A DNA stretch of 64,000 nucleotides from Podospora pseudocomata. Taxonomy: Eukaryota > Ascomycota > Sordariomycetes > Sordariales > Podosporaceae. Of this stretch, positions 32,280 through 43,980 are shown piece after piece. The stretch covers positions 2,827,501 to 2,891,500 of the forward strand of contig NC_085887.1 in assembly GCF_035222375.1 (NCBI RefSeq), in the 5' to 3' direction. A program made the position numbers and the translations under genes. The notes beneath the pieces are model-generated. The model was given only the letters and a program-made list of their open reading frames with translations. It searched no databases and was not told the DNA's origin. Position 1 is the first letter of the stretch. Each line of letters starts with the position of its first letter.

Positions 32280-35200
32280 TTATTCATTGGCATGAGCCTC
32301 GAATTCATCACCCTGCGAGTACCCATCCGCCCCCCTCTCCAGCCTCACCTTTTCCAGCTGCTGGTGAATATACGCATGCAAGTGCTTCTCATCCTCCTCT
32401 CTGCCCTTCAATTTCTGGCTCAGAGTCAAACCGTTGGTTCCATTTTGACCCATGCCTGGAGCGGCCATGGATCCCTTCCTGGCCGGGAATCCTCCGCCCG
32501 CCTCGTCGTCGTAGCCGTTGAGGTCATTAAGGTCGAAATCGCTGCGGGCGGCGATGGAACGGCTGGTGGAGGAACGACGGAGGCGAGGGGAGAGCATCGG
32601 TGTGCGGGGCGTTTGGGCACCGCCGAGGTGGCGATGGAGGATGTCGTCGAAGTAGTGCGCCATGCCGGCGGACGGGGTGCGAGGAGTTTGCGGGAGGCGG
32701 CAGTTGACACTACATAAACGATTAGTACTCATGTCAACCCAGGAAACGAGAGGAGAGAAACATACCCAGTATCGTGAATCATCCTGGCAATCAAACCCGT
32801 CCAGCCACACTGATGCGTAGCTCCCAGACCCCGCCCAGAGTCTCCGTCAAAAAATTCATAAAACCAAAGATAATCCCTCCAGTTGGGGTCGAAGTCCAGA
32901 ATATCATTGTTGCCGTTGATACTCCGGCGCCCATCGTCATGGCGGGCAAACATGTGTTGCAGACGGTGCTGGATCTCCTCAGACACATGTCCCAAGTGCA
33001 TGAAATCGCCCGAACCGGTTGGGCACTCCACCTGCAAGTCTTGTCCGAAGAAGAGATAGAACCTCTGCAGCGACTCCACGAGCAGGAAATTGACGCAGAG
33101 CCAGATAGGCCCTCTCCAGTTGCTGTTGCCACCGAAAAGGCCACTGTCCGAGTCACCGGGAACATAGCCGACCTTGAAGGTCTGACCGTTGACGTCCATG
33201 GAGTAAGGGTGCTCCTTATGATACTTGGAGAGCGACCGGATGCCGTAGGGACTGAAGAACTCGTCCTCGTCCAGCATGCGCTCGCAGATCTTGAGCAATC
33301 TTTCCTTGTTGACAAGGGACAGCAAAATCCTGTCACCTTTACCACGCTTGCGGATACTGTGCATGGTCCTTTCAGCCACGTCGCACCTGTTGTTCATGAA
33401 CCACTCCACGCGCTTCTTGAAGGAGGGAAGTCTGTTGAGGAGCTCAGGCTCCAAGGTCAAGGTCGCATAAAGCGGAATCAAGCCAACAAGCGACCTCACG
33501 GGCAGCTGCTGAATCCAGGGGCCACCCCACGAGATGGCATCATAGTAGAAGCCGTCCTGCTCGTTCCACAGGGACTGCTCCTCCTTTTGGCCCATTCTCC
33601 AGGTCATGGCATCACTGATGAGGATGAAGTGCTCAAAGAACTTGCTGGCAATATCTTCGTAGATACGGCGGTGCTTGGCGAGCTCGAGGGCAATATTGAG
33701 CATGTTCAGGCAGTAAAAGCCCATCCAACCAGTGCTGTCAGCCTGCTCAAGAGTACCGCCCGTAGGAAGGGGCTCAGAACGGTTGAACAAACCAATGTTG
33801 TCCAGCCCCAAGAAACCACCTTCGAAGACGTTCTTGCCCTCAACATCCTTGCGGTTGACCCACCAAGTGAAGTTCAGCAACAGCTTCTGAAAGACTCTCT
33901 CGAGGAAGTCGAGATCCTGCCTCCCATACAGCTTGCGCTCGATCTTGAAAGTACGGAACGTAGCCCAAGCGTGAACAGGAGGGTTGACATCGCCAAAGTT
34001 CCACTCGTACCTGCAAATTATCAGTCGGGAACCACTTCACATACATGCAAAATTCAAGACTTACGCAGGCAGCTGGCCGTTGGGATGGCAGTACCACTCG
34101 CGGGTAAACAGATCGAGCTGTTTCTTGGCGAACTCGGGGTCGATCATGGCCAAGGTGATGCAGTGGAAACTTGTATCCCATGCAGCAAAGAAAGGATATT
34201 CCCAAGAATCGGGCATGGATAGAATATCGTCACAGTAAAGGTGCTTCCACGCAGAATTGCGTATGCCCTTGCGAGACTCGGGTGGGGGAGGCTGGCTGGG
34301 GTCACCGTTGGCCCATTCCTCCCAGATGAAGAGGTAATGCTGCTTGCACCACATCATGCCGGCAAAAGCCTGGCGCTGAATATTGCGAAGATCATCGGCC
34401 ATGGGCAGAGGGCTAATGTGGTAGTAAAAGTCATCGGCCTCTTCTCTCCTCTTCTCGATCAGGTCATCAAACTCCTCTTCATCGAGGTAGGTCTCAGGCT
34501 TCCTGGAGAATCGGAAACGGACAACTTTGAGATGGTCAGTCAATCTTCTTGAGGAAAAGATAGGAAGAGGTAAACATACCGGCGCACTCTCCAGGGCCCA
34601 CACCGCCGCCTTCGTTGAAAGAGTACCATGCGGCAGCCTTGGTTCCCGTCTGGGCCGGGTTGATAGCACCCTTCTCGCCATCGACGATGTACCTATGGAA
34701 AGCGTCCTTGACATATGGCTGCTCATTTTTGCCCTTGTAAAGCAGCTCATAGTTGGTGTCGTTCTCAGTGAACATGAACTCGGGGTGCACATCATCCCCG
34801 CTGGGTCCTACGCCGGGCGAGGGTGAGAGAAGGACATAGCGGTCTCCGAGTTTGTGATGCTTGGACTTGAGAAGATTCTCATCAGCAACCCCGATAGCTG
34901 GCTTGTTCTCAGGCGGTTCGCGACCCCAAGCCCACGTGTTACGGAACCACACATGAGGGACAATGTGCAGCGGTGCAGGGTCTGGGCCTCTGTTCCACGC
35001 AGTCACACGGAAGAGGAGCTCATCCGGATCGTCATCCTCCTTGGCGGTCTCGATGAAGATATCCCAATACCGGTCCTCGTCAAAGATGCCCGTGTCGAGG
35101 ATCTGGTACTCCTTGTCCTCCTTGCCTCGCTTGGCATTCTCCTTGAGCAAGTCCTCGTATGGGAAGGCCTTCTGAGGGTACTTGTAGAGATATTTCATGT

Positions 35201-35864
35201 ACGAGTGCTGCAGTCATGCGTAAGTCAAGCGTTAAACTTCGGCCGTTCCATCGTCTGCATGAAGGTCTTACCGTCTGCAGGAACATGTGGTTAGCGCAAG
35301 CCGATTTAGGGTTTCTGGGGTGCAGGTGTGTCAATGGCACTTACAGGAGTGTTATCCAGATGGAAATGGGCTTCCTTGATACTTTCGCCATGGTTGCCCT
35401 GAGGGTTAGACAAACCAAAGAGACGCTCCTTCAAAAAGGGGTCCTGCCCGTTCCAGAAAGCAAAGGCGATGTTCTGGTAGCCGTGGGTGTCGCAGACACC
35501 GGCAATGCCATCCTCACCCCATCGGTAGGCGCGGGATCTCGAATGCTCGTGGGGGAAATCTGCCGATCGGTTATTATGTGAGTATCCCGCACTACGAGAA
35601 GGAGGGGTAGCACCGTAACATGACACACGAGGGATCACTCACGGCTCCAAGCATCACCATCGGCACTGTAGTCCTCGCGCACTGCAGTTCAGTGTTAGAT
35701 GAGGCATTCATGACCAATATCAATCAGTGCAGCAACTTGCCAGTAGCCCACTGTCTTTCGGCAACATAGGAACCCCACTTCTTCCAGTACTTTTGGCGCT
35801 TGCGATCCTCGTTGAGCCTCGATTCCTCGGCCGTCTGGAACTCGTGGCCGTCGAAGACAACCAT
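32280..35864 (-). CDS. GH63-type glucosidase, cytosolic
   Basis: Alpha-glucosidase-like (alpha/alpha)6-barrel protein of the GH63 group. No signal peptide, so probably cytosolic and not the ER N-glycan glucosidase I; its substrate is unknown. I infer eight exons: 35864-35741, 35681-35643, 35559-35345, 35274-35272, 35207-34580, 34524-34065, 34010-32766 and 32709-32280, total 1047 residues with every phase consistent. Signatures: [79 protein letters not shown] and [20 protein letters not shown]. The C-terminal 130 residues after IARMIHDTG are low-complexity with TPRTP motifs and a final helix. Two oddities: the first intron uses a GC donor (GCAAGT at 35740-35735), and exon 4 is a 3-nt microexon (ACG, Thr). 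Confidence 0.9.
35272..35274 (-). other. Predicted 3-nt microexon of the GH63-type gene
   Basis: On the minus strand the sequence reads CTGCAG, ACG, GTAAGA: a full acceptor, one codon, a full donor. It supplies the Thr between NTP and HSYMKY, and the motif [15 protein letters not shown] is what I recall from bacterial and fungal relatives. Skipping it keeps frame but loses that Thr. Confidence 0.6.
35739..35740 (-). promoter_or_regulatory. GC splice donor, GH63-type gene intron 1
   Basis: Exon 1 must end at 35741 (phase 1) to join TGCGCGAGG in frame and give [12 protein letters not shown]. The next bases on the minus strand are GCAAGT, the consensus for GC-AG introns. The nearest GT, four bases on, breaks frame. 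Confidence 0.75.
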
Positions 35865-37252
35865 TGTGTGTGATGCTGGGAGGCGAAGTGGCGGTAAAAA
35901 GTGAAGATGACCTCTGTGTCACCAGAAATGATAGCGGGATGGCTGGACACACCACCAAGCTGAGCGGTGGAGATACTAGTGAACGTGAGTATGGAGTACC
36001 TCGACGGTGCTCACTATCGAGTAGGTAGGGAGAGAAACGAATCAGGTGCAGGTCGACGACACACAGCAGATTCAGGACACACACACAGAATGGACGGATA
36101 GATGGACAGACAGATGGACGGACGAAGACGGCAATGATGGTCCTGAAAGGGGGGGGTAAGGTAAAATTCAATCAGGTGTGTGGCAGTGTGGCAGTGGTGG
36201 GGGTGGAAGCATGTGTTGGTAGGAGCCCAAGTGCCAAGGCCATCTGTGCCTGTGACGTCAAAGATAATTGCGGCACCCGCCCACTGTGCCTCCCACTGCC
36301 AGGGGGTTGGTTGACAATGGTCGAGACCGCCAGAGCCTCTGCCGCATGGCGCTGCTTGGCGAGATCTCGAGATCCACCCGTTCTCAACGGGCTGGGCATC
36401 AACAGAATGGCATCTTATCGGCGCTGGATTCCGTGAAGCCGCGGGATGGATAACAGCTTGCCATCCCCTCCCGCCTCCGCTTCCTCACGAGATTGTTGAG
36501 GGCAAGGCGAGATAGGCTGAACAACAAACAAACAAACTGATATCAGATCGAAATCGAGGCCATCCCAGACGCCTTGCTTCTCTCCACAGTTGGATATTTT
36601 AAGCGCGGAATCCTTGTCCCATCGCCCAACCAACCGATCCCGGCTCCGGCACCACGCCGTACACCAACCACCCCCGAGCTGCGGTCCGAACCAGCATGTA
36701 GCTTGCTGCTTGACAGCTTGGTAGCTTGGAGCTCGTTCCCAGCTTGTGTCAGTATCACACAATCTCTATTGCCGTTGCGGGAAGATTCGTGCCCGATTGG
36801 GTCCAAGGTTACCTTTGGTTTCCGAGCGGTCAATTTTGATGTCAACAGAATGAGTTGGCCATGTAGGAAGATGGAGATGATACTACCTTGGTGTAGTAGG
36901 TAGGCCCAACTTTTTTTCATGGCAATGTGAGAGAAGAGATTTCCTAGTGGCAAGGCGCAAACATCGGTTTCAAATCCAATTGGGGAAAGACCGTTGAATT
37001 TCTCGCTTCCAGGTAAGGCAGGAACTATCTGGGTGGCCACTGACAACAGAAGAGATGGCAGCTTCCTCATCTTCCCACAATTATCACGCAATGGAAAAAG
37101 CGTTCGGTATAGGTTCATTACACTTACCGCTGATTACCAGCCCTAAACACACAAGAGAAAAAAAAAAAAACTCTTTTCCCAACTCCAATCATCAAACATG
37201 GACTCGTCACATCAGCTTCACCAGGACATGTAGCACTCCATTATCTCCTTGC
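35865..37252. other. Intergenic region between the GH63-type gene and mug190
   Basis: 1.4 kb on the promoter side of the GH63-type gene. It has an imperfect GGAC/AGAT-type simple repeat at about 36090-36130. A minus-strand frame of 191 codons at 36543-37118 lacks recognisable motifs and I do not support it. Confidence 0.45.
36090..36130. repeat. Imperfect GGA(C/T)(A/G) simple repeat
   Basis: Repeated GGACGGATAGATGGACAGAC-like units of 4 nt periodicity in the promoter side of the GH63-type gene. Confidence 0.6.
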
Positions 37253-40200
37253 CTAGACCTCAGTCTCGACATCAGGCTTCCTTCCACTCAAGCTTCCCAT
37301 CTTTGTCACCCTCCTGGCAGCAAAAAGTGCCTCGTTCTTGGCAAACTGGACGTTACGCATGGGCTTCCCTATCCGACATGTCAGTAGCTGTAAACATAAG
37401 GTACCTATCTATCCAATGGTTCAAATGACTTACATTGCATCAGACCCCGATGCTGACGGTGCAGATCCCGCTTGCGCTCCTTGTAGTCCTTGTACTGCTT
37501 AATGGGATTCTTGCTGCTCGAGGATCTGGCCGTATTCTTGCTGTCCATCGACGCTCGACTGTCACCCGTCTCACGGCTATCAGTCCTGAACGTGTAATTC
37601 TCCGAGCTCTCGCCGCTGCTTCGCTCAATGCCATCCTCGTGCGTGGCATCGTTGATACCCAAGTCAACATCCTCATCGTCTGTCGAATGACTGCTCTCGT
37701 AGTCAGTTGTACTCAGGTCCTCAGATTTCTGCCTGCTCCGTCGAGCAGCCAACAGCGCCGCCGGATCATCCCCAAAGGCACCGCTCCAGTCAGTCCCGTC
37801 CTTGGCCAACCACTTCCTCTTCTCTTCCTGAGATGCATTGCGCAAGACATCTCGTTCTCGTAACAAGCTTTCGTCGTGGAGCCTCTGCACCAGCGGAGGC
37901 ACCTCGGCAGCGACATGCTCGCCCCTCACTCCCTCGGCGTAGCAAGCCTCCCAGGTTTCAATAGTTTCCCGAGAGTTGTTATCGCTCACGAAGCGAAGGT
38001 GGTCCTGGTCCGTCCCCGGCTTGAACCGGCCCCTGAATCTCAGTCTGCCAATCTCCTCCACTTTGAGGCACGGTAGAGAGGAGCAGTTCTCCTCGGTAAT
38101 GTAGTTTTGCGAGAGCCTCAGGCCGTTGTTGCACCTCCAGATGGGGATGTTGAAGTCCTTCTCCTCCGAGTCTGGCACGTCACAAAGCCAAAAGGCAGCA
38201 AACGTATCCGTCTTTCTCCGCTTGCCGCTTGGGTGAAATTCAAAAAACACCGGGCTGCGGTATCTGAACCGAACCGGCAATCTAACCTTCTGGGCTTTGC
38301 CTTCACCGGAAATATCCCATTCGATGCCGTTTCCTTCCTGGGTGCCATGGCAGAACGAGCCCTTGATGGAAGCAGAACTGCCGCCAGTTCTCAGCTTCAG
38401 CTTGGTGTTCTCTCCAGGGTTGTAGTTCACAGTGGAGACCCTGTCAGACAAGAACTCAAAGGTGCCTACCTCCCCGAAACTAAGCTCGTTGCGTGGAAGT
38501 CTGAGCTCAACACTCCTGAACAGCAGGCTGATTCTGATTCTGCCGAACCCAATGCCACCATCGAGAGGGTACCACCGTGTGCTCTGGCTGCTGGTCTGCA
38601 GCACATCTGAAAGCTTGAGAGGAACGACACCGATGATTGGGTCGTGTTGCCGGTTTCTGGAGTCGCGGACAGTGACAGTGACGATGGCAGACCTCCAATC
38701 TCTCACAAAGCGCTCGGTACCAGCTTCGAAGATAGGCTTGGATGACACCACCTTGGTGCGGGTCTTGTACACCAGCTCGTCGTTGAGCAAGATGGTGCAG
38801 TATGAGCTCGGCAGCTTCTTTCCTTCCTCTTCCTTGATCTCTCCGGCATCCCGGGCGGGTTCATACTCCCTGCCCTTTCTCTTGCCGTTCGAGCCCTTGA
38901 CATCTTCGAGCTCCAGACTCACAATTTGGTGAACAACGATAGACAAGATACCAGAAGGCCAGAGCGGGTCAGGAGGGGTGTGGACAACCGCATCTTCCTC
39001 CGCAGTCTCCAGAGTGCCCTTGTCGTCCTGCAGATCCTTGTGGTCCTGCAGAGCCTTGGGCAATCTGGGGTCCTTGCCGTCCGTTCGGAGCGCAGACCTG
39101 AACTTGGTCTTGTCAAAGTAACCGACTTCCCAGTACAGCTCACCAGGCATGCTGCTCTCCGCCTTGACACCCCTAAGCTTGGAGACTTGCGAGAACATCC
39201 TGCCCGGGTGTTGAATGAGCTCCTGGATCGAGAGTTCCACCTTGCCGACGACATCATCAGCCGAACCCCTGTCTGAATCCCAGAGCTCCAAACTAAGCTG
39301 CTCGTCCGCCTTGATGATGTCGGGGGTGACCAGGAGAGCGCAGGACTCGTTGAAGATGGGGTTCAGATCATCCTGGATGACCCTGGTGCAATACTGGGGC
39401 TTCCCAAACTTGGAGAAGGAAACACAGATGTACGGATCCGACCCCCCACCCTCGGAGCCCCGCCTGTCCTGCTTTGACAATCCGATGGCCTTGTGGATCT
39501 TGATGTACAAGACTCCCAGGGCATTTGTCTCCTTTTTGATGGCATCACCCTGAAGCATCTTGCCAATGTCCAGTGTCATTGACTTGGGAGCGACGTACAT
39601 ATTGGCCGCAGTGGCGATGGCCCAGTTGACAAAGTTGGAGATGAGGGGCAGGTTGAGGATGTTGGCCCCCTTTTCGATCAGGGGAACACAGCTCGCCTCG
39701 ACCTTGGGCAAGCCCATCAAAGTAAAGCTTAGGGTCTTGATGAAGGGCGGGTTAGGAGCCAGCGCGATTCTCAAACGAACGGTGGCGACCAGTCTGTTCA
39801 GTTCGACCCAGATGGGGAAGGGAACACCAAAGAGACCCTTGATACCGAGGTAAAAGATCAGCTGCATACCCATGTTCTTGGCCGCTTTGCTCGACACATC
39901 ACCGCTAGATGGCAAAGAGTGGTATGCAACAGTCGCTTCGAGGTTGTAAAAGTCACCTCCTTGCTCATCGGCCGCCATCTCTTGAGGATCCTTGGTCTTT
40001 TCATCTTGCTTCCGGATATCCTCCTTGAGGTCCTCTACGTGCGAGTCGGGAAGTGCTCGCAGACTAAGGATGCGTAACGGGTTGCTGCCCTGGGAGATGT
40101 CGTTGACCTTGACGTTTTCAATAACACCGGGAACGGAGGCCTGCATGACATCTTCCAGAGTATCAGCCACCGCGGCGAACATCTCGGGATTCACTAGGCC

Positions 40201-41059
40201 CCAGATCAGCCCCATGGCGGTATTCAACCACTCAACACTCTCCGGAATGAGGTTCACAACGGCGGTCTCTCCCCTCTTCTTCTCCGCCGCCCACTCGTTG
40301 GCACGCCCTTGCTTGATGAGGTCCTTGGCCCAAAGGAAAATACCCGAGCTGATGACGGCCGCCAACGGGATCAGACCCCAAAGCGAGCCACCAAACATTT
40401 TGCCAATGAGCACGATGCCGAAGAAGACGGCGGCGCAGAGGACATTGGCGCGGGCTTCGATGCTCTCAAACATGCCCTCGAAGCTGATGCTCGGGGTCGG
40501 GTGGAAGAGCACGTTGGTCGCCTCGCCGTGGATGGGCACGTCCGAGGTGGCGCCCTTGTGGACGGGGTCCGGGGGGGCGGTTTCATCTTGGGCTTTTCGG
40601 TATTCCTCGCCGGACTGGTCCGGTGATGTGGCCAAGGTTGTGGGTTTGTTCAGATTCGCGTTGGGGACGGTTAACTAGCGGATTTTGTGTGTCAGCACGG
40701 CCTCCATCTGCGTACCACCATGATGAAAAAGGGGAACTAACCTTGGGCTCGGCAGCGTTCTTGACATGGTCGGAGGTGATGTCTACTACTTCGACTTCGT
40801 TTCCCGTTACGGGGTCGGTCACGGTACGCCTGTTTTTGCCGGCGCTGTGGGTGGGTACGTGATCTTGAACGTCGCCGCCGTTGGCTTGGGGCTGAACAGG
40901 TCCATGGCGAAGGCGGTGCTCGCGCTCTTCGACCTTTTTGTCTCGGTTCTTCTTGTCTCGGTCGAGGCTTTCGGCGAACTGCTTGATGTTTGGGATGCGG
41001 TTGGTGCCGGAGTAGTGCTGGCCCGTTACCGGGTATTGGTGGGCTTGGTAGTTGCTCAT
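37253..41059 (-). CDS. mug190: Mug190-type SMP/C2 lipid-transfer protein (tricalbin-like)
   Basis: Likely tethers the ER to the plasma membrane and moves lipids. Three exons: 41059-40742, 40674-37434 and 37368-37253, giving 1224 residues. After a polar N-terminus there is a hydrophobic hairpin (VLCAAVFFGIVLIGKMFGG, WGLIPLAAVISSGIFLWAKD), then an SMP-type domain (ESVEWLNTAMGLIWGLVNPE through PKVEASCVPLIEKGANILNL). A C2 domain follows (GVLYIKIHKAIGLSKQD, SDPYICVSFSK, WDSDRGSADDVVGKVEL), then a second C2 (GILSIVVHQIVSLELEDVKG, RDWRSAIVTVTVRDSRNRQH) and a beta-rich region. Phosphorylation-prone Ser/Asp sequence leads to the conserved C-terminus. The last exon matters: without splicing at 37433 the frame stops after SFEPLDR; with it the protein ends QWKPMRNVQFAKNEA ... 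GRKPDVETEV, as I recall for this family. Confidence 0.88.
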
Positions 41060-41243
41060 TGTTGCTGGTTATTCATGAATGAATCGTCTATCATTAAACT
41101 TGACGACGACTAGTGATCCTAGAGAGGGTGCAGGTTGTACCCTTGGAAAAAGGCAACGGCAGTAGCTGTAGGTGGGAGTAACCTACTGCATGAAACGTTG
41201 AAGGGTGGGTGGGAGGGGAAGTGGAAAGGTAGGTAAGGAGGAC

Positions 41244-41260
41244 AGGTAGGTAGGTAGGTA
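41244..41260. repeat. (AGGT)n microsatellite
   Basis: Four AGGT units in the presumed mug190 promoter. Confidence 0.85.
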
Positions 41261-41300
41261 TTAAATTGCTATGTAATGTATATGGGCGTTCAGCCTCAAC

Positions 41301-41315
41301 GAGAGAGAGAGAGAG
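41301..41315. repeat. (GA)n microsatellite
   Basis: Seven GA units, polypurine on the plus strand, upstream of mug190. Confidence 0.85.
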
Positions 41316-42096
41316 GGACTATTATATCATAGGCAGCTCCCCCTCCCGGCCACACCAGTTCAAGTTTCTCAGGCGAGTACGAGAGTTTCAGACGACAACA
41401 AAGCTTCGGGAAGGGGGAGCTCTTCCTGCTCTTATTACGTAGCACGAGAAATATGTGACAGCCCTACACCACCGGAAAGAGCTTTGAAACAAGACAATCA
41501 GTGAAAAGGCAAGGATGAGAGGTAGGTATCCTGGTTGGTGGATCATGGAGGGAAAGGAGATGAATGGATGGGTTTTGGGGGGGTGATGGAGATGTATGAC
41601 GTCTGTGGTTGTGGTTGGTTTGGGTTGGGTGATGTCATGGGGCCCCACTTTTAACGTGTGTGTATGTAAGTGGGAGCAAAGACTCATGGTACGCAGCTTG
41701 GGAAGTTGTGGGGAATGGAAAAAGATGGGACGGGGATCTGTGTTACCGATCTTTTGGGAGGGGGGAAGGGTGGTAGGATCTGATCGGAGGGGGTGTCAAC
41801 CGAGATCACGATATACTGAGGGGGGGGGTTTTGAGGATCATCTCGACGTGTGTTTTCAGGATAACTCAAATCGAGAGAGAACAGTGTGGTATTGATGCAA
41901 ATTTGTATTTTATTTTAGATTTCCTCTCCTCTCGGGAGATTTTGTAACACATGATTATTTGGTATCCAATTCCCATCATATCCATCATGTTCATGTCCAT
42001 CATATACATATTCCCAGCCCTTCCCAATCCAATCCATCTCTTCCCAATCCTGATGCCAGAAACCCCCCAACAACAACAAAAAAATCAACCTCTCAC

Positions 42097-43980
42097 CTAG
42101 GCAATCAACCCCCCCTCAGCCACCCTCCACGGCGCACCCACCGGCCTAGCAGTCATAGTCGGGGTCCCCTCCTCCATCTCCACATCCTCCCCCCCCACCA
42201 TGACCCTCCCCTTCCCTTGGTAGGTATAATGATTGTTTTCCTCCTGCTCCTCCACAGAAGTAAAAGAACTACTATCGCTCATCTCCACATCCTGTCCATT
42301 CCCGCCCCCAGCCGAGCTGAACGATCCTCTCAAACTCGAAGAATACCCGATTGTATGCTCAAACACGCTGTCTTGGGTGGACGAGGCGATGGATTCCACG
42401 CTGGGAGTGGGGGGCTCGATCGCCATTGCGGAGGATAGTTGATGATGGGCAGTTGTTTGGATGGAGAGGTAGGGTTGTTGTTGTTGCTGGTTAGGCATGG
42501 AAATATCCGCGTCGGAGGAATACCCCGAGTACCCTGATGAGTTGGACCAAGAACCCGGGCTTGAATGTGGGATGGGCAGCAATGAAGAAGGGATGGGGGT
42601 TGGCTCCCTCTCCTCTCGGGTCTGTTGTTGCTCTTGTTGTTGTTGTTGTGTGATAGCAGGAGGAGCAACCGCCACCCCCTTTCCGTTCGTGCCGACTGTT
42701 GATTTTGATTGTCTCCCCCTTGGTCTTGGAGCCGGGACCGCAATCACAGGGACGGTAGTCGAGGCAGCCAGGGGGTGCTTTTTCCCTGTTGTCGGGATCG
42801 CCAGCGTTGGTACCGCTGTTGCTGGGGTGGTTGATGAAGAAGAAGGGAGACTCTCCTCCCCGTCTTCGTCCTGTCCAATCGTCCAGACCCACCTCCTCTT
42901 CTTCTCCCTCCTTTTCCCGCCCTTTTTCCTGATGCCGCCCGTGGAAGTAGGCGACAAAGCTGATGAGGAAGAAGTAGTGGGTGTGCTGGCCCTCATGTCG
43001 GCCATGCGACGTCGCATTTCCTCAAACGGACCTGGTGTTTGCCCCCCGTCGCGGGTCAGGTTAGAGTAAGCCATGGTTTGGTCCAAGACTGTGGAGTTAC
43101 TGTCAAGGTCGCCTTCGTCAGAGGTGACGGAGGGGCTGACGGGGGTGGTGTCGTCGTCGGCTACTAGGAGATCAATATGTGATCGGGTGTATTTGTGGGT
43201 TGTTATCGTTTGTTCCAGGGGTGAGTTATACGCCACGCGCCTGGCGGCTCTTTCTTGGAGGCGGAGGGAGGTCCGCCTGGGGGAAATGTTCTGCCCTGTG
43301 GAGGGGGACAGGTTGGTGGTCAATGGTGGCAAGGGGGAGTTGCGGAGGATGGACCGTAGAGACCGGGGGTGGGTGTAGGGGAGCTTGGGGGTCATGTTGG
43401 CTGGCAAGGTGTTGGTTCTTCTTTTGAGGGATTGTGATGGCAATGATGGAGCTGGAGCGGTGCTCTCTTGTTGAGACTGATTTTGATGCCGTGATGGGAG
43501 ACCGGGCTTATTAGTGCTGTCAAAGGTAAAGACACGAGCGTTTGCGTCCTGGGCTTGGGCGGATAATGGGGGGGTGGCGGTCATGGCGCTGGGGAATTGG
43601 ACCTCGCGGCTGACGGCGATGGCGGGGGATAGTGGTTGCGCAGTGAGAGGTGTGTCGAGATATGGACCTAAATAGGGGGTGTGCCTGGCTTTGGCGGTTG
43701 CTGCCGTTGCTGTTGCTGGCGCGGCATCTTGAGTTTGGGTTTGGAGCCGCAGTATTGGCCTACCGCTCAGCAGAGCCGTTGGCGGGTTTTCTTGAATCGG
43801 CGTTGAGCGGTCGACAGCGGTAGCGTAGACGTTTGACAGTGTGTTGAAGGCCGTAGGCGATTTCATGTCTACCGCTGCCGCCACCCTCCTCGATGTCCGT
43901 ACACTGGGGCCATTGGCGATGGCTGTGATTTGAAGAGAGAGGCGTGGTCTCTTTGGTGGGCTCTGTGGTGATGTCGCCAT
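42097..43980 (-). CDS. Conserved-looking, mostly disordered fungal protein of unknown function
   Basis: A single-exon frame of 627 residues starting at the ATG 43978-43980. The N-terminus (SPPKRPRLSLQITAI) has a basic PPKRPR nuclear-type signal. Ordered-looking islands are STPIQENPPTALLSGRPILR, LRSILRNSPLPP, SPRRTSLRLQERAARRVAYN and KKRRWVWTIGQDEDGEES. The region between is Ser/Pro/Thr-rich with a Gln-rich patch. VWTIGQDED after a Lys/Arg cluster, and GPFEEMRRRMADMRAS, feel like conserved fungal motifs, but I cannot name the family. Length and codon use fit a real gene. A nuclear or cell-cycle role would be guesswork. It lies head-to-head with the DNA polymerase iota gene, 1.4 kb away. Confidence 0.75.
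   Translation of the reverse strand: MATSPQSPPKRPRLSLQITAIANGPSVRTSRRVAAAVDMKSPTAFNTLSNVYATAVDRSTPIQENPPTALLSGRPILRLQTQTQDAAPATATAATAKARHTPYLGPYLDTPLTAQPLSPAIAVSREVQFPSAMTATPPLSAQAQDANARVFTFDSTNKPGLPSRHQNQSQQESTAPAPSLPSQSLKRRTNTLPANMTPKLPYTHPRSLRSILRNSPLPPLTTNLSPSTGQNISPRRTSLRLQERAARRVAYNSPLEQTITTHKYTRSHIDLLVADDDTTPVSPSVTSDEGDLDSNSTVLDQTMAYSNLTRDGGQTPGPFEEMRRRMADMRASTPTTSSSSALSPTSTGGIRKKGGKRREKKRRWVWTIGQDEDGEESLPSSSSTTPATAVPTLAIPTTGKKHPLAASTTVPVIAVPAPRPRGRQSKSTVGTNGKGVAVAPPAITQQQQQEQQQTREEREPTPIPSSLLPIPHSSPGSWSNSSGYSGYSSDADISMPNQQQQQPYLSIQTTAHHQLSSAMAIEPPTPSVESIASSTQDSVFEHTIGYSSSLRGSFSSAGGGNGQDVEMSDSSSFTSVEEQEENNHYTYQGKGRVMVGGEDVEMEEGTPTMTARPVGAPWRVAEGGLIA

Larger units (their letters stand above)
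41060..42096. other. Intergenic region between mug190 and the next minus-strand gene
   Basis: 1.0 kb with (AGGT)n at 41244-41260 and (GA)n at 41301-41315, probably the mug190 promoter and leader. No gene supported. Confidence 0.5.

Noticed and set aside
32774-34222. Plus-strand open frame of 482 codons
   Set aside because: It is antisense to the best-conserved part of the GH63-type gene and has no family motifs; a shadow of biased codon use.
36543-37118. Minus-strand open frame of 191 codons
   Set aside because: No domain, no good start, and it lies in a promoter-like region.
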